A DNA stretch of 64,000 nt from Jeotgalibacillus proteolyticus (GCF_002926065.1 NZ_PREZ01000001.1:186001-250000); one strand, 5' to 3'; counted from the first letter of the stretch, positions 36,143 through 48,181 are shown. The notes: generated by a model not told the origin, from the sequence alone. Made by a program: numbers and translations.

Positions 36143-38340
36143 TATCGTTTAATCTCTTCCATGACGAAGGCTTCAAAAATATCGCCTTCTTTTACGTCAT
36201 TAAAGTTTTTAATGGTAATACCGCACTCATAGCCTTTTGCTACTTCTTTAGCATCGTCCTTAAAGCGTTTCAGTGTATCAAGTTCACCTTCAAAAATTAC
36301 GACACCATCACGCAATAAACGGATTCCGCTGTCTCTTGTAATTTTCCCTTCAATCACATAGCTTCCTGCGATTGTACCGACCTTAGATACCTTAAAGGTT
36401 TGTCTAACCTCAGCCTGGCCGATTACTTTTTCTTCAAATTCCGGATCAAGAAGCCCTTCCATTGCTGCTTCAATTTCTTCAATTACTTTGTAAATAATCC
36501 GGTGAAGACGTACATCAACCTGCTCAGCATCTGCTGCGCGTTTTGCGTTGGCATCCGGGCGGACATTAAATCCGATTACGATGGCATTTGATGCTGCTGC
36601 CAATGTAATATCTGATTCTGTGATAGCCCCTACTGCAGTATGAATAATCTTAATGTTTACGCCTTCTACAGCAATTTTTAAAAGTGATGCTGCGACAGCT
36701 TCAACCGAGCCTTGCACATCCCCTTTAACAATTACATTAAGGTCTTTCATTTCACCTTGTTTCATCTGCTCAAACAGATTATCAAGACTTACGCGTGTTT
36801 TTTCTCCGCGCTGAGCCTGAAGAGCCTGCTGGGCTCTTGTTTCACCGATGGAACGGGCGGTTTTCTCGTCTTCAAACACTACAAAACGGTCGCCTGCCTG
36901 AGGTACATCATTAAGTCCTGTAATTTCAACAGGAGTCGATGGACCTGCAGATTTAACACGTCTGCCAAGATCATTGACCATAGCTCGGACACGTCCAAAG
37001 GTATAGCCGACTACAATAGGATCTCCAACCTGAAGAGTACCGTCCTGAACTAAAAGGGTTGCAACGGATCCTCTTCCTTTGTCGAGTTCTGCTTCAATAA
37101 CCGTTCCAAGCGCACGGCGTTTTGGATTTGCTTTATATTCTTCGACTTCCCCGACAAGCAGGATCATCTCTAATAGATTGTCTATTCCTTCGCCATTTAA
37201 TGCAGACACAGGTACAAAAATGGTGTCTCCGCCCCATGCTTCAGGAACTAAACCATGCTCTGTCAATTCCTGCATCACACGGTCAGGATTTGCAGAAGGT
37301 TTATCCATCTTATTAACAGCAATAATAATCGGCACCTCTGCTGCTTTCGCGTGGTTGATTGCTTCTACAGTCTGCGGCATCACGCCGTCATCTGCTGCAA
37401 CCACAAGGATCGTAATATCTGTTACCTTTGCGCCTCGAGCTCGCATCGTAGTGAAGGCTGCGTGACCCGGAGTATCAAGAAATGTGATTTTTTTATCATT
37501 CACTTCGACCTGGTAGGCACCAATATGCTGCGTGATTCCGCCTGCTTCTCCTTCAGTCACCTTTGTTTTACGGATGGAGTCAAGAAGCGTTGTTTTACCA
37601 TGGTCAACGTGCCCCATGATCGTAACAACCGAAGGACGTTCAACCTGAGCGTCTGCATCCTGCTCTTCCTCAAAATACGTTTCAAGATCGGTAGAATCAA
37701 TAAGAATTTCTTCTTCTACCTCTACCCCATAATCTGTGCAAATAAGCTCGATTGCATCCTTATCCAATTCCTGGTTAACTGTTGCCATTACTCCAAGCAT
37801 GAATAATTTTTTTACAACCTCTGAAGGCTCGCGGTGCAATTTTTTTGCAAGTTCTGCTACAGTCAGGGATTCCACAAACGTAATCTTTTCCGGCAGCTCT
37901 TTTTGTTTCACTGGAGCTGGCTGATAAGGAGTTTTTGATTTTTGGTTGCGGTTTTTGCCTCCGCGATTTCCTTGGTTATTGTTGCGCTGACCACCGGCAC
38001 GGCCTTTATTGGCGGCCTGGTTTTGTCCGCCTCTGTTGCCCCCGGTTTGAGGACCTCTATTTTGAGAACCGCCCTGGCCTCCGCGGTTTGCCTGGCTGGC
38101 CTGCTGCTGGCTGCCTTGAGTCCGGTTAGCAGTTTTAGTTTCCGGTTTATTTTTTGAATCAGTTTTGGGTGCAGTTGATTTTCCTTTATTATAAGAAGCA
38201 TCCAATTTCGTGATCGCCTCTCCTTCTAATGTTGCCATATGATTTTTTACTTCTATGTTCATCGTTTTTAATAGATCGATTACTTCTTTACTGGTGACAT
38301 TTTGTTTTTTTGCGTATTCATATACACGTGTTTTACTCAT
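36142..38340 (-). CDS. infB: Translation initiation factor IF-2
   Basis: GTPase that places initiator tRNA on the ribosome. The N-terminal IF2_N domain is at 1-50. A low-complexity Gly/Asn/Gln/Arg-rich linker follows (about 50-145), then a second IF2_N domain. The G domain has GHVDHGKT (243-250), [16 protein letters not shown] and NKMDKP. Domains II-IV complete the protein. The ATG at 38340 ([12 protein letters not shown]) follows GGGGGTGAACGA; an earlier in-frame start lacks support. The protein has 732 residues, close to B. subtilis. Confidence 0.97.
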   Translation of the reverse strand: MSKTRVYEYAKKQNVTSKEVIDLLKTMNIEVKNHMATLEGEAITKLDASYNKGKSTAPKTDSKNKPETKTANRTQGSQQQASQANRGGQGGSQNRGPQTGGNRGGQNQAANKGRAGGQRNNNQGNRGGKNRNQKSKTPYQPAPVKQKELPEKITFVESLTVAELAKKLHREPSEVVKKLFMLGVMATVNQELDKDAIELICTDYGVEVEEEILIDSTDLETYFEEEQDADAQVERPSVVTIMGHVDHGKTTLLDSIRKTKVTEGEAGGITQHIGAYQVEVNDKKITFLDTPGHAAFTTMRARGAKVTDITILVVAADDGVMPQTVEAINHAKAAEVPIIIAVNKMDKPSANPDRVMQELTEHGLVPEAWGGDTIFVPVSALNGEGIDNLLEMILLVGEVEEYKANPKRRALGTVIEAELDKGRGSVATLLVQDGTLQVGDPIVVGYTFGRVRAMVNDLGRRVKSAGPSTPVEITGLNDVPQAGDRFVVFEDEKTARSIGETRAQQALQAQRGEKTRVSLDNLFEQMKQGEMKDLNVIVKGDVQGSVEAVAASLLKIAVEGVNIKIIHTAVGAITESDITLAAASNAIVIGFNVRPDANAKRAADAEQVDVRLHRIIYKVIEEIEAAMEGLLDPEFEEKVIGQAEVRQTFKVSKVGTIAGSYVIEGKITRDSGIRLLRDGVVIFEGELDTLKRFKDDAKEVAKGYECGITIKNFNDVKEGDIFEAFVMEEIKR

Positions 38341-38353
38341 TCGTTCACCCCCG

Positions 38354-38662
38354 TTAAGATTCATCGAGCAGTGCAAGCAGCTTTTTAGCAAAGCCCTGGT
38401 CCATCACCGCAATCGTGACTCGGGCATCCTTGCCAATCAAATGACCAAGCGTGTATCGGTCTGTTACCTGCCGTACAGGTACCCCGTAATACTGGCTTTT
38501 GTCAGTAACTTTTTTGGCAGTGTTTCCGGAAGCATCTTCAGCTAGCAAAACTAATTTTGCTTTGCGGTTTCTGACTTCCTTAATGACCAATTCTTCTCCT
38601 GAAATCACTTTTCCTGCTCGAGTCGCAAGACCAAGCAATGACATCCATTTAGGCTGGCTCAT
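38354..38662 (-). CDS. ylxQ: YlxQ, L7Ae-family RNA-binding protein
   Basis: 102-residue ribosomal L7Ae-like protein of the K-turn-binding family ([58 protein letters not shown]). It overlaps rnpM by four bases (ATGA) and lies 13 bases before infB. The role in the nusA-infB operon is not firmly known; K-turn RNA binding is expected from the fold. Confidence 0.92.
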   Translation of the reverse strand: MSQPKWMSLLGLATRAGKVISGEELVIKEVRNRKAKLVLLAEDASGNTAKKVTDKSQYYGVPVRQVTDRYTLGHLIGKDARVTIAVMDQGFAKKLLALLDES

Positions 38663-38937
38663 TTGACCTGGTCCGCTTCCACTAATTCAAGCAATTCCTG
38701 ATAGATTGAATCATCTACTGCTGCCTGTAAGTGGCTTGCTAAAATATTTTTTTTGCGGGCTTTTTCAATGGCGGTTCTATCCTTTGAAAGGTAAGCTCCG
38801 CGTCCTGATTTTTTCCCTGTCAAATCAATGGATACGACGCCTTCTTTTGAGCGGACAATCCGTACCATTTCTTTTTTTTCTTTCATTTCGTTTGTTGCAA
38901 TACATTTTCTGAGCGGTACTTTTCTTTTAGACGGCAT
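38659..38937 (-). CDS. rnpM: RnpM (YlxR), RNase P modulator
   Basis: 92-residue YlxR-family protein. The pattern [44 protein letters not shown] is diagnostic. Work in B. subtilis renamed YlxR to RnpM because it binds the RNase P RNA and modulates tRNA processing; earlier work described it as a nucleoid-associated regulator. It lies 15 bases after nusA and overlaps ylxQ. Confidence 0.92.
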   Translation of the reverse strand: MPSKRKVPLRKCIATNEMKEKKEMVRIVRSKEGVVSIDLTGKKSGRGAYLSKDRTAIEKARKKNILASHLQAAVDDSIYQELLELVEADQVK

Positions 38938-38952
38938 GGCAGTCTGTCCCCC

Positions 38953-40077
38953 TTATTCGATATCATCGTCCGAATAGGTAAAGGATTGATCCATTTCTTC
39001 ATCGGTAAATAAAGGCTGGTCATCACGCGGATAAATTCCCATTTCGCGCGCATCCGTTTCGCTTTTAATATCAATTTTCCAGCCGGTAAGCTTAGCAGCC
39101 AGACGGGCATTTTGACCGCGTTTTCCAATGGCCAGAGAAAGCTGATAGTCAGGAACTACAACGGTTGTTGCCTTGTCCTCTTCCTTTACCTGTACATCCA
39201 CGACTTTAGAAGGGCTGAGCGCATTCGCAACGAAAATCGTCGGATCTTCCGACCATTGAACGATATCGATTTTCTCGCCTTTAAGTTCATTCACGATCGC
39301 CTGGACGCGTGTGCCTTTAGAGCCAACACATGCGCCAACCGGATCGATCTCACTATTTTCTGTATGTACAGAAATTTTCGAACGGTCTCCCGCTTCACGT
39401 GATACCGATTTAATTTCAACTGTGCCATCAAATATTTCCGGCACTTCCACTTCAAACAAACGCTTCAATAAACCCGGATGAGTTCTTGAAACAAAAATCT
39501 GAGGTCCTTTTGTCGTACGTTCTACCTTAGTAATGTAGACTTTAATACGGTCGTGAGGTTTGTAGGATTCATTGGGCATTTGCTCATTGAGAGGAAGAAG
39601 TGCTTCAATTTTGCCTAAAGCAACATAAATAAAGCGATGGTCCTGACGCTGAACAATCCCAGTCATAATGTCATCTTCTCTGTCCACAAATTCCGTGTAA
39701 ATGATCCCCCGCTCTGCTTCACGCACCCTTTGTGTTACAACCTGTTTGGCTGTCTGAGCTGCAATGCGTCCAAAATTACGCGGTGTTACTTCGAGCTCCA
39801 AAATATCGCCAACCTCAAAAGCCGGGTCTTTTTCCTGTGCATCTTCTATGGAGATTTCAAGTCTTGAATCAAATACCTCATCAACCACTTCTTTTCTTGC
39901 AAATACTCTCATAGAGCCATTATCCAGGTTAAGATCAACCCGAACGTTTTGAGCCTGGTTAAAGTTTCTCTTATAGGCAGAAACCAATGCAGCTTCAATC
40001 GCATCAATTAAAACTGCACGATCAATTCCTTTTTCTTTTTCAAGAAATACAAGAGCATCTAATAATTCCGTACTCAT
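38953..40077 (-). CDS. nusA: Transcription termination/antitermination protein NusA
   Basis: RNA polymerase-associated factor that promotes pausing and intrinsic termination. Order: N-terminal polymerase-binding domain (MSTELLDALVFLEKEKGIDRAVLIDAIEAALVSAYKRN), S1 domain (MTGIVQRQDHRFIYVALGKIEALLP), and two KH domains (DPVGACVGSKGTRVQAIVNELKGEKIDIVQWS and LAIGKRGQNARLAAKLTGWKIDIKSE). It ends with a short acidic tail. The ATG at 40077 matches the family start, giving 374 residues. Several terminator-like hairpins sit in front of genes in this window, so NusA level may feed back on them (inference). Confidence 0.97.
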   Translation of the reverse strand: MSTELLDALVFLEKEKGIDRAVLIDAIEAALVSAYKRNFNQAQNVRVDLNLDNGSMRVFARKEVVDEVFDSRLEISIEDAQEKDPAFEVGDILELEVTPRNFGRIAAQTAKQVVTQRVREAERGIIYTEFVDREDDIMTGIVQRQDHRFIYVALGKIEALLPLNEQMPNESYKPHDRIKVYITKVERTTKGPQIFVSRTHPGLLKRLFEVEVPEIFDGTVEIKSVSREAGDRSKISVHTENSEIDPVGACVGSKGTRVQAIVNELKGEKIDIVQWSEDPTIFVANALSPSKVVDVQVKEEDKATTVVVPDYQLSLAIGKRGQNARLAAKLTGWKIDIKSETDAREMGIYPRDDQPLFTDEEMDQSFTYSDDDIE

Positions 40078-40111
40078 TAATTTCTCATCTCCCTTCAAGC
40101 CCCTTCATTAA

Positions 40112-40582
40112 TTAAGAAAAGGAAACAGCAAGTCTGGCTTTTGCAACTTTTTCTTTTGGGATTGTTATTGTTTTCTTTCGTGTTTTAATCATGACGTCAA
40201 CCGTAAGAGCTGAACCGTCATAGGAGGCAAGTACCCCTTCAATTTCTTTAAGTCCGTCAATTGGTTCATAGGTTTTAACATGAACATTTTTCCCTATTGC
40301 TCTTTCAAAGTCTTTCTCCTTTTTTAAAGGCCGTTCGGCTCCTGGAGAAGAGACTTCCAAAAAGTAGTTTTGCTGAATCGGATCGAGCTCATCCAGCTTC
40401 TCGCTGAGCTTTTCGCTGACCTGGCCGCATTCCTCGATATCAACGCCGGCTTCCTTATCTATATAAAGGCGCAGAAACCAATTGGAGCCTTCTTTTACGA
40501 ATTCAACATCAACAAGTTCAAGGTTCATATCTTCCAGAATAGGGGTTGCCAATTGCTCTGTAAGTTCAGTAATTTTACTCAT
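40112..40582 (-). CDS. rimP: Ribosome maturation factor RimP
   Basis: 156-residue 30S assembly factor acting early in the 3' domain. Conserved features: [54 protein letters not shown] and [33 protein letters not shown]. It is the first gene of the nusA-infB operon. GGAGG precedes the ATG. It has a promoter right after polC and a terminator-like hairpin in its leader. Confidence 0.95.
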   Translation of the reverse strand: MSKITELTEQLATPILEDMNLELVDVEFVKEGSNWFLRLYIDKEAGVDIEECGQVSEKLSEKLDELDPIQQNYFLEVSSPGAERPLKKEKDFERAIGKNVHVKTYEPIDGLKEIEGVLASYDGSALTVDVMIKTRKKTITIPKEKVAKARLAVSFS

Positions 40583-40621
40583 CCGTTTCCTCCATTATTC
40601 TTTGAAAAATGTCTGAAACAA

Positions 40622-40650
40622 CACAAAAGAGCGGGCGGCACCCACTCTTT
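40622..40650 (-). terminator. Terminator-like hairpin between polC and rimP, inside the rimP leader
   Basis: On the minus strand AAAGAG-t-GGG and CCC-g-CTCTTT arms surround a short loop, followed by T-rich sequence. It can end polC transcripts, but because the rimP promoter lies upstream of it the same hairpin is also in the nusA-operon leader. Confidence 0.7.
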
Positions 40651-40684
40651 CGACGTCAGAGTTATCAGTAGTATTTCCAAAAGT

Positions 40685-40713
40685 ATAATACCATATATTG
40701 CGCACTGTTGCAA
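40685..40713 (-). promoter_or_regulatory. SigA promoter for the rimP-nusA-infB operon
   Basis: TTGCAA (40708-40713), a 17-base spacer and TATTAT (40685-40690) on the minus strand, starting just after the polC stop codon. Confidence 0.75.
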
Positions 40714-40718
40714 ATGGA

Positions 40719-43700
40719 TCAGAACAGGGACAGCTGGTTCTGATCAGGCAATCCCTCAAGGCAGCCCTGTGAGTCCAGATACTCAATAATGGTCTTAGAT
40801 ACTTTTCCTCTTTTTTGGAGATCTTCCTTAGAAAGAAATTCTCCATTTTTCCTTGCAGCGACAATGTTTAGCGCTGCATTCGTTCCAAGTCCGGGAATTG
40901 CATTAAATGGAGGTATAAGCGTGTTTCCTTCAATGATAAAGTTTTTTGCATCGGATTTATATAAATCCACCTGCTTAAAGGAAAAGCCGCGCTCAACCAT
41001 TTCAAGGCAAAGCTCTAGAACGGTCAGACTGCTTTTTTCTTTCGGTGAGGCATCGAGTCCTTTAGCATTGATTTCATCTATTTTGGATCTGATCGCCTGA
41101 GATCCGGCAGCCATTGCCTCAAGATCAAAATCCTCAGCTCTGACTGTAAAGTAAGCAGCGTAATAAAGGATTGGGTGATGAACCTTAAAGTAGGCAATAC
41201 GCACAGCCATTAAAACATATGCTGCAGCATGGGCTTTTGGAAACATGTATTTTATCTTTTTACACGAGTCAATATACCAGTCTGGAACATTATTTTTCTT
41301 CATTTCCTCTTCCCACTCAGGCGTAAGCCCTTTACCTTTACGAACAAATTCCATAATTTTAAATGCAAGAGAAGGCTCAAGTCCCTGGTAAATGAGATAG
41401 ACCATGATATCATCCCGGCACCCGATTACATCTGACAATTCACAAATACCGTTATGAATCAGTTCCTGCGCATTGCCAAGCCAAACATCTGTCCCGTGTG
41501 ATAATCCTGAAATCTGAACAAGTTCAGAAAAAGTAGTCGGCTTCGTATCTTCAAGCATCTGGCGCACAAATCTTGTACCAAATTCAGGAATTCCAAGCGT
41601 TCCGGTTTTACACATAATTTGTTCTTCTGTAACGCCAAGTGATTGAGTCCCGCTGAAGATTTTCATTACTTCAGGATCGTCTGTCGGGATAGTTTTTGGA
41701 TCGATGCCTGATAAATCCTGCAGCATTCTGATCACTGTCGGATCATCATGACCTAAAATATCGAGCTTTAATAAATTGTCGTGAATCGAATGAAAGTCAA
41801 AGTGCGTTGTTTTCCATTCAGACTCACTATCATTTGCCGGAAACTGTATTGGTGAGAAATCATAGATATCCATATAATCCGGAACAACAATAATTCCTCC
41901 GGGATGCTGTCCGGTTGTCCGTTTTACACCGGTACATCCCTGTGCCAGTCTTTCAACCTCTGCTCCCCGGTAGTGAAGATTACGATCTCCTGCGTAGCCC
42001 TTAACGTATCCAAATGCGGTTTTATCGGCTACCGTTCCTATAGTTCCTGCGCGATATACATAGTCTTCCCCAAACAGCTCCTTGGTGTAGTTATGCGCTA
42101 CCGGCTGGTATTCACCGCTAAAGTTCAAATCAATGTCGGGAACCTTATCTCCTTTAAAGCCAAGGAAGGTTTCAAAGGGGATATCCTGACCGTCCTTAAT
42201 GAGCGGAATTCCGCATTCAGAACAGTCTTTATCCTCCAGGTCAAAGCCTGAGCTGACAGAACCATCATCAAAGAATTCCGATTTTTTGCATTCAGGACAG
42301 ACGTAATGAGGCGGCAGCGGATTAACCTCAGTAATCTCCGTCATTGTCGCAACAAATGATGAGCCAACTGAGCCCCGGGACCCTACCAGATATCCATCGA
42401 TCAATGATTTTTTAACAAGTTTATGAGAAATTAAATAAATAACAGCAAATCCATGCCCGATGATGCTTTTGAGTTCTTTTTCAAGCCTGGCTTCCACTAT
42501 TTCAGGAAGCTCCGGGCCATAAATGCTCCGGGCCATAGAGTAGCTCATATTCCGCATTTCTTCATCTGCCCCTTCAATTTTCGGGGTGTAAAGATCATCT
42601 TTTATCGGTTTAAGATCCTCTATAAGTCCTGCAATCTTATTGGAGTTTTCCACAACGAGCTCTTTTGCTTTTTTCTCACCGAGAAATGCAAACTCCTCAA
42701 GCATTTCATTTGTGGTTCTGAAATGGACATCCGGGAGTTCATGACGATTCAGCGGATTTGCTCCTCCCATGGACGAAATGAGAATTTTCCGGTACACCTT
42801 GTCATTCGGGTTCAGATAATGAACATTCCCAGTCGCTACAGCAGGCAGATTCAGCTTGTCCGCCATATCAGAGACCTTCTTCATAATCTCTTCAAGATTT
42901 TTTTCATCGCGTATTAATTCAAGTTCGATTAAATGCTTATAAGCAGCCTTAGGATGCAGCTCAATATAATCATAGAAGGAAGCAACGTCCTCCACTTCTT
43001 CAGGCGATTTTTGCATCATCCCTTCGAATACTTCACCCTTATCACAGCCGGAACCAATCAAAATTCCATCGCGGTGCTTTTGCAATACAGAGCGCGGAAT
43101 TCTGGGCACCCGGTAAAAATATTCTAAATGAGCAATCGAAACGAGCTTAAAGAGATTTTTTAAGCCGGTCTGAGTTGAAGCAAGCAATGTGACATGATTA
43201 GGCCGTGCCCGCTTATAAGCGTCCCCTGCTCCCATGTAGTCATTCAGCTGGTTGTGGTTAAAGATACTTCTTTCCTGTGCTTTTTTAAGCATTTTCACAA
43301 GGATATAGCCAGTTGCTTCAGCATCATAAATGGCACGGTGATGCTGGGTTAATTCCACATCGAATTTTTTCGCCAATGTGTTTAGCCGGTGATTTTTCAT
43401 TTCCGGATGTAAAAATCTCGCCAGCTCCAGCGTATCGATTACAGGATTAGCTGCTTTGCCAAGACCGATTCTACGGTAGCCGACATTTAAAAATCCCATA
43501 TCAAATGAGGCGTTATGAGCAACTAATATGTCGTCTTTTGCCCATTCGTGAAAATCCCTTAAGACGTCTTCAATTTCAGGCGCATCCCTGACCATATCAT
43601 CCGTTATACCAGTCAGATTAATCGTCGTAGCTGATAGCGGATGGTGCGGGTTTGCAAAGCGTTCAAAGGTGTCAACAATTTCACCGCCGTGTATTTTGAC

Positions 43701-45038
43701 TGCAGCCAGCTCAATGATTTTATCGTAAACAGCAGAGAGTCCTGTTGTCTCAACGTCAAATACAATATAGTTTGCTTCTTCCAATGAACGGTCAGCCGTA
43801 TTATAAGCAATAGGAACACCGTCATCTACAAGATTGGCTTCCACTCCATATATAATTTTAATACCGTTTTTTTGTCCGGCAGCGTAAGCCTCAGGGAAAG
43901 ATTGAGCCACTGCATGATCAGTAATCGCAATCGCTTCGTGTCCCCATTTTTTTGCTTGGGAAACAAGAGCAGATACGGACGATACCGCATCCATCTGGCT
44001 CATTGGTGTATGCAGATGAAGCTCAACTCTTTTCTCGCCTTCTTTAGCTGTATCCTGTCTTAGATCTGGTTGAATCTCCATGACATCAGAGGCAATCATA
44101 ACGAGGTCCCGTACAAAGGTATCATTTTGAATCGATCCTTTTGCCCGGACCCACATGCCTTTTTTAACCGTATGCATAATAGCAGCGTCCTCTTTGTCAC
44201 GAGAGAACATTTTGACCAAAATAGAGTCTGTATAATCCGTAACTTTAAAGGTTAAAAGTGATCTGCCGCTGCGCAGTTCTTTTACTTCTGCATCAAATAT
44301 CAGGCCTTGAATGGCAATCTTTCTTTCTTCATCCTGGATTGTACGGATTTCAACCGGTTCATCAGGTTTAATAGAGTATCCGATTGATAAAGGACCACTT
44401 GGAGCTTCCCCTTGAGCTTTGGCATCCTCCATCTTCTGCCTTTCAATAATTGCCTGTTTTGCCCATTCCTCTTCTTCTTTCTTCTTGGACTCTACAAACG
44501 CATCGTATTCGGCAGTAGATTGGTTTTGGTTTACCTCAGTTTGAAGGGATAAGCTTGGAAATCCCCATTTCGAGAACGCCTGGCAAAGAATGTCCGCATA
44601 TTTATTTTTAATTTGCATGCCTTCTGTCTCGTTTGAAACATTCACGACAAGCCGATTTCCGTTGACCACCGGCATTTGATTGGATAGAAGCTTAAGCAAT
44701 GGAGGAGCGATGCCTTGAAGTTCTTCTAAACAGACAGACCAGTAATCCACGATGTGATCTTCTGTAAACTGTTCACCTGAAATAGAGATAGAAAAATCCA
44801 CCTGAGCAATATGCTGAAAAGACTGTGAAATCCTCTTTGTAAATTCTTTCATAACCGAACAAGGAATAACGTTGTAAAATTTAAAATAGAAATGCCATTT
44901 CTTTGTTCCTTTATGTACAGATAAGCGGTCAATTTCAGCCTCTTCAAAAAAACGGACGAATTCATCATCTGTCAGCTCCAGCTGCTGGAGCAGTAATCTA
45001 AACTTTTCTTTTTTGGATAGATCGGTTGATTGGTTCAT
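40719..45038 (-). CDS. polC: DNA polymerase III PolC-type alpha subunit
   Basis: Replicative polymerase of low-GC Gram-positives, 1439 residues with built-in proofreading. Order: N-terminal domain (1-200), OB domain (about 235-325), and a PHP domain starting at [14 protein letters not shown] (about 338) that is split by the DEDDh exonuclease ([14 protein letters not shown] at 427, ending with [12 protein letters not shown]). The palm follows with PDIDLNFSG and a zinc-binding [10 protein letters not shown]...CSECG module. Then come the fingers, the HhH motif ([18 protein letters not shown]) and the C terminus. The zinc module and exonuclease placement distinguish it from DnaE. It follows proS by 65 bases. 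Confidence 0.98.
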   Translation of the reverse strand: MNQSTDLSKKEKFRLLLQQLELTDDEFVRFFEEAEIDRLSVHKGTKKWHFYFKFYNVIPCSVMKEFTKRISQSFQHIAQVDFSISISGEQFTEDHIVDYWSVCLEELQGIAPPLLKLLSNQMPVVNGNRLVVNVSNETEGMQIKNKYADILCQAFSKWGFPSLSLQTEVNQNQSTAEYDAFVESKKKEEEEWAKQAIIERQKMEDAKAQGEAPSGPLSIGYSIKPDEPVEIRTIQDEERKIAIQGLIFDAEVKELRSGRSLLTFKVTDYTDSILVKMFSRDKEDAAIMHTVKKGMWVRAKGSIQNDTFVRDLVMIASDVMEIQPDLRQDTAKEGEKRVELHLHTPMSQMDAVSSVSALVSQAKKWGHEAIAITDHAVAQSFPEAYAAGQKNGIKIIYGVEANLVDDGVPIAYNTADRSLEEANYIVFDVETTGLSAVYDKIIELAAVKIHGGEIVDTFERFANPHHPLSATTINLTGITDDMVRDAPEIEDVLRDFHEWAKDDILVAHNASFDMGFLNVGYRRIGLGKAANPVIDTLELARFLHPEMKNHRLNTLAKKFDVELTQHHRAIYDAEATGYILVKMLKKAQERSIFNHNQLNDYMGAGDAYKRARPNHVTLLASTQTGLKNLFKLVSIAHLEYFYRVPRIPRSVLQKHRDGILIGSGCDKGEVFEGMMQKSPEEVEDVASFYDYIELHPKAAYKHLIELELIRDEKNLEEIMKKVSDMADKLNLPAVATGNVHYLNPNDKVYRKILISSMGGANPLNRHELPDVHFRTTNEMLEEFAFLGEKKAKELVVENSNKIAGLIEDLKPIKDDLYTPKIEGADEEMRNMSYSMARSIYGPELPEIVEARLEKELKSIIGHGFAVIYLISHKLVKKSLIDGYLVGSRGSVGSSFVATMTEITEVNPLPPHYVCPECKKSEFFDDGSVSSGFDLEDKDCSECGIPLIKDGQDIPFETFLGFKGDKVPDIDLNFSGEYQPVAHNYTKELFGEDYVYRAGTIGTVADKTAFGYVKGYAGDRNLHYRGAEVERLAQGCTGVKRTTGQHPGGIIVVPDYMDIYDFSPIQFPANDSESEWKTTHFDFHSIHDNLLKLDILGHDDPTVIRMLQDLSGIDPKTIPTDDPEVMKIFSGTQSLGVTEEQIMCKTGTLGIPEFGTRFVRQMLEDTKPTTFSELVQISGLSHGTDVWLGNAQELIHNGICELSDVIGCRDDIMVYLIYQGLEPSLAFKIMEFVRKGKGLTPEWEEEMKKNNVPDWYIDSCKKIKYMFPKAHAAAYVLMAVRIAYFKVHHPILYYAAYFTVRAEDFDLEAMAAGSQAIRSKIDEINAKGLDASPKEKSSLTVLELCLEMVERGFSFKQVDLYKSDAKNFIIEGNTLIPPFNAIPGLGTNAALNIVAARKNGEFLSKEDLQKRGKVSKTIIEYLDSQGCLEGLPDQNQLSLF

Positions 45039-45053
45039 TTTTCCCCCTAACCA

Positions 45054-45097
45054 GACAGAAAGGCCGGCACCGTTGCGCCAGCCTAATGTCGTCTGTC
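45054..45097 (-). repeat. Two-part inverted repeat between proS and polC
   Basis: Outer arms GACAGA/TCTGTC and inner arms AGGCTGGC/GCCGGCCT (one G-T pair) form a long stem without a T tract. The arm nearer polC lies next to the polC ribosome-binding site (GGGGGA). Confidence 0.5.
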
Positions 45098-45103
45098 ATT
45101 TGC

Positions 45104-46819
45104 TTATATATTCGACAGCTGCCGGAAAATATCCTGTAATTTATCTGTCAGCTCTTCTTTTTGGACCTCATGGACTTCACCCGTTTTGCGGATTTTCACT
45201 TCAACAATTCCCTCAGAAGCTCTTTTTCCTACAGTAATGCGAACAGGCAGGCCTATTAAATCTGAATCTGCAAATTTAACGCCTGCTCTTTCCGGGCGGT
45301 TATCAAGTAATACCTGGTATCTGTAATCCTTAAGCAGTTTGTAAAGCTCTTCTGCTACTTGTGATTGAAGTTCATCTTTCATATTAACAGCAATAACGTG
45401 CAGGTCATATGGCGCAATATTAACTGGCCATGTTAATCCTTTATCATCATTAAACTGCTCAGCAATCGCTGCAACGGTTCTTGAAACCCCAATACCATAG
45501 CAGCCCATGATCATCGGTGTAGCACGCCCATTTTCATCGAGAACAGTAGCATTTAACGGCTCACTGTATACGGTTCCGAGTTTAAAGACATGGCCCACTT
45601 CAATGCCTTTTGCAAACTGAATAGTACCGTTGCCATCCGGAGAAGGGTCTCCCTCAACAACAAAGCGCAGATCCTCAAATTGACTGATTGAAAAATCCCG
45701 ATTAAGCTTCGCGTGTTTATAATGTACGCCTTCCTTATTGGCGCCAATTATTAGGTCTCCCATGCTTTTAACGGCATGGTCAGCGATTATTGTGATATCT
45801 TCAGAAACCCCCACTGGACCAATTGAGCCAGCAGCGGCAGCTAAATAAGTTGACGTCTCTTCGTGTGTTGCTAGCTCAACTACTTTGGCATTTAACGCAC
45901 GTTTTACTTTTATTTCATTTACTTCGTGATCCCCTCTTATCAGCACAAGCACGGGTTTTTCATCCGCAATGAACAGCATAGATTTAACCACGTCTGAGGC
46001 TGCTACATTTAAAAATGCTGCCACCTCGGTAATGGTCTTTTGATCCGGGGTATCAACTGCCGTCATATCTTTACCACTATGAGCCTGTTCAGGGTAGCTG
46101 GTAGTTACAGCGGCCATTTCAAGATTTGCAGCATAATCTGAAGCATCTGAAAAAGCAATGGTATCCTCTCCTATTTCGGAGAGCACCATAAATTCATGAT
46201 TATCTTTGCCACCGATTGCTCCTGAATCTGCCTGAACTGCTCTGAAATCAAGTCCACAGCGTCTGAAAATATTTGAATAGGCCTGCATCAGCTTTTCATA
46301 AGCCTCATCAAGACTTTCTTTATTGCTATGGAATGAATAAGCATCTTTCATCAGAAATTCGCGTCCGCGAAGCAATCCAAATCTCGGACGTTTCTCATCC
46401 CTGAATTTAGATTGGATCTGATAAAGTGTCAACGGAAGCTTTTTATAAGAATTTACTTCATCACGAAGCAGGCTTGTGATAATTTCCTCGTGCGTAGCTC
46501 CTAATGCGAAAGAGCGGTTATGCCGATCAGTTAAACGCATAAGTTCAGGTCCATATGTGCCCCATCGTCCTGTTGTCTCCCAAAGCTCTGCAGGCTGAAG
46601 TGCAGGCATTAATACTTCAACGCCTCCTGCTTCATCCATTTCTTCCCTAATAATCGCTTCCACCTTTTGCAATACTTTTTTCCCTAATGGCAGAAAAGAG
46701 TATATACCGCTCGCATTCTGCCGGATAAATCCCGCGCGTAAAAGCAGCTGATGGCTTTTTATATCCGCATCCGCCGGTACTTCACGGAGTGTTGGAATTA
46801 ATGTTTGACTTTGTTTCAT
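45104..46819 (-). CDS. proS: Prolyl-tRNA synthetase (bacterial type)
   Basis: 571-residue class II synthetase. Motif 1/2 regions are [49 protein letters not shown] and [26 protein letters not shown]. An inserted editing domain (about 220-400) hydrolyses mischarged alanyl-tRNA. Motif 3 is [17 protein letters not shown], and the C-terminal anticodon-binding domain follows. It begins 20 bases after rasP. No T-box leader precedes it. Confidence 0.97.
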   Translation of the reverse strand: MKQSQTLIPTLREVPADADIKSHQLLLRAGFIRQNASGIYSFLPLGKKVLQKVEAIIREEMDEAGGVEVLMPALQPAELWETTGRWGTYGPELMRLTDRHNRSFALGATHEEIITSLLRDEVNSYKKLPLTLYQIQSKFRDEKRPRFGLLRGREFLMKDAYSFHSNKESLDEAYEKLMQAYSNIFRRCGLDFRAVQADSGAIGGKDNHEFMVLSEIGEDTIAFSDASDYAANLEMAAVTTSYPEQAHSGKDMTAVDTPDQKTITEVAAFLNVAASDVVKSMLFIADEKPVLVLIRGDHEVNEIKVKRALNAKVVELATHEETSTYLAAAAGSIGPVGVSEDITIIADHAVKSMGDLIIGANKEGVHYKHAKLNRDFSISQFEDLRFVVEGDPSPDGNGTIQFAKGIEVGHVFKLGTVYSEPLNATVLDENGRATPMIMGCYGIGVSRTVAAIAEQFNDDKGLTWPVNIAPYDLHVIAVNMKDELQSQVAEELYKLLKDYRYQVLLDNRPERAGVKFADSDLIGLPVRITVGKRASEGIVEVKIRKTGEVHEVQKEELTDKLQDIFRQLSNI

Positions 46820-46839
46820 ACTTTACACCTCTGCTTCAT

Positions 46840-48099
46840 CTACTGTAGAAAAAATCGTTGTATATCGTTCCATGTAACGACGATCATTAAAAGCATTAAT
46901 AATGCGAATCCCACAAAATGCACCATGCCTTCTTTTTGACGGTCAATCGGCTTGCCTCGCAAGGCTTCAACACCGAAAAATAACAGTCTGCCACCATCAA
47001 GGGCGGGAAGGGGCAACAGGTTCATAATACCGAGATTTATGCTCAGAATCGCTCCCCAGCGCATTAAATAATATATACCTGATTGGGCTACAACCTCAGT
47101 TGACTTGTAAATCCCAACCGGACCTGACAGTGCATCGATAGTGAATTGGCCGGTAACCAGCTGACCAAGCAGATCAAAAATTGTCACCGTCCAGAAATAG
47201 GTTTGCTCGGCTCCGAACGATAATGCTTTTAAAGGAGATTTTTCGATTGGGCTGTAAACGCCGATAATTCCGATCTCAGCACCTTCAATATCCTGAACTT
47301 CAGGTGTCACATTAATAGAAAGTGTTTCTTCTCCGCGCACCACCGTCATCGTAATTTCTTCATTTGGGTGCTGCTGAATAACGGAAGTAAGATCATTCCA
47401 TGCATCGATTTCCTGACCGTCAATCTGCTGAACACGGTCTCCTTCTAAAAGGCCGGCTTGTGCTGCAGGTCCATTATCAAGCAATTCGCCGAGTTCAGGC
47501 TCCTGTGTAGGCACTCCCTGCAATAGCCCAATTACAGCAAATACAATAAAGGCAAGAACAAAATTCATCATAGGCCCGGCAAAGATCGCCATCGCTCGCT
47601 GACTTAATTTCTTAGAATTAAATTGTCTGTCCCATGGGGCAATTTGAGATTCTACTCCATCTTCCACAAACACTGCATCTCTTGCAATTTTATAGGTTTG
47701 AAGCTGATCTTCCCCTTCTTCATAGCCTTTGATATATAGCTCTTTTTCTATATCAGCTTCGGCTACCTCCACTACCCGAAGATTTGGGTAACGGTCCTTG
47801 TTGTTCACAACCATCTTTTGAACAGTCTCATCCTGATTTAAAAGCAGTCCAACTCGGAATCCCGGCTTAAGGTCGACCATTTCAGGATCTTCCCCAGCCA
47901 TCCTTACATAGCCGCCGATCGGAAGCAGGCGAATAGTATATTGTGTTTCATTTCGTTTAAAAGCAAGGATTTTCGGGCCCATACCAATCGCAAATTCCCG
48001 GCATAAAATACCGGCACGCTTTGCAAAAACAAAGTGTCCAAGCTCGTGAAAAAAGACCAGGGCTCCAAAAATAATAATAAATGCGATGACCGTATTCAT
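46840..48099 (-). CDS. rasP: Site-2 intramembrane protease RasP (RseP)
   Basis: Membrane zinc metalloprotease that cuts anti-sigma factors (RsiW, RsiV), FtsL and remnant signal peptides. HELGH at residues 18-22 of the first transmembrane helix binds zinc. A periplasmic-side PDZ domain (GLLEGDRVQQIDGQEIDAWNDL) and the C-terminal NLLPLPALDGGRLL (LDG motif) complete the active site. Four membrane segments are visible. A GTG at 48111 extends the frame, but the ATG at 48099 has AAGGTGG at good spacing and aligns with B. subtilis, giving 419 residues. Confidence 0.95.
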   Translation of the reverse strand: MNTVIAFIIIFGALVFFHELGHFVFAKRAGILCREFAIGMGPKILAFKRNETQYTIRLLPIGGYVRMAGEDPEMVDLKPGFRVGLLLNQDETVQKMVVNNKDRYPNLRVVEVAEADIEKELYIKGYEEGEDQLQTYKIARDAVFVEDGVESQIAPWDRQFNSKKLSQRAMAIFAGPMMNFVLAFIVFAVIGLLQGVPTQEPELGELLDNGPAAQAGLLEGDRVQQIDGQEIDAWNDLTSVIQQHPNEEITMTVVRGEETLSINVTPEVQDIEGAEIGIIGVYSPIEKSPLKALSFGAEQTYFWTVTIFDLLGQLVTGQFTIDALSGPVGIYKSTEVVAQSGIYYLMRWGAILSINLGIMNLLPLPALDGGRLLFFGVEALRGKPIDRQKEGMVHFVGFALLMLLMIVVTWNDIQRFFLQ

Positions 48100-48181
48100 C
48101 GTCACAACCACCTTTTTTTATAATTACCTTCGCAATTCTTAACTCATTGTAGCACGTTCTAAAAAAAGTGAGGTAGTTTTC

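Noticed and set aside
37255-37806. Plus-strand ORF of 183 codons opposite infB
   Set aside because: It lies fully antisense to the conserved G domain of infB, has no ribosome-binding site that I can support, and encodes no recognisable motif.
46820-46839. T-box riboswitch before proS
   Set aside because: Only 20 bases separate rasP and proS, so no leader RNA fits.
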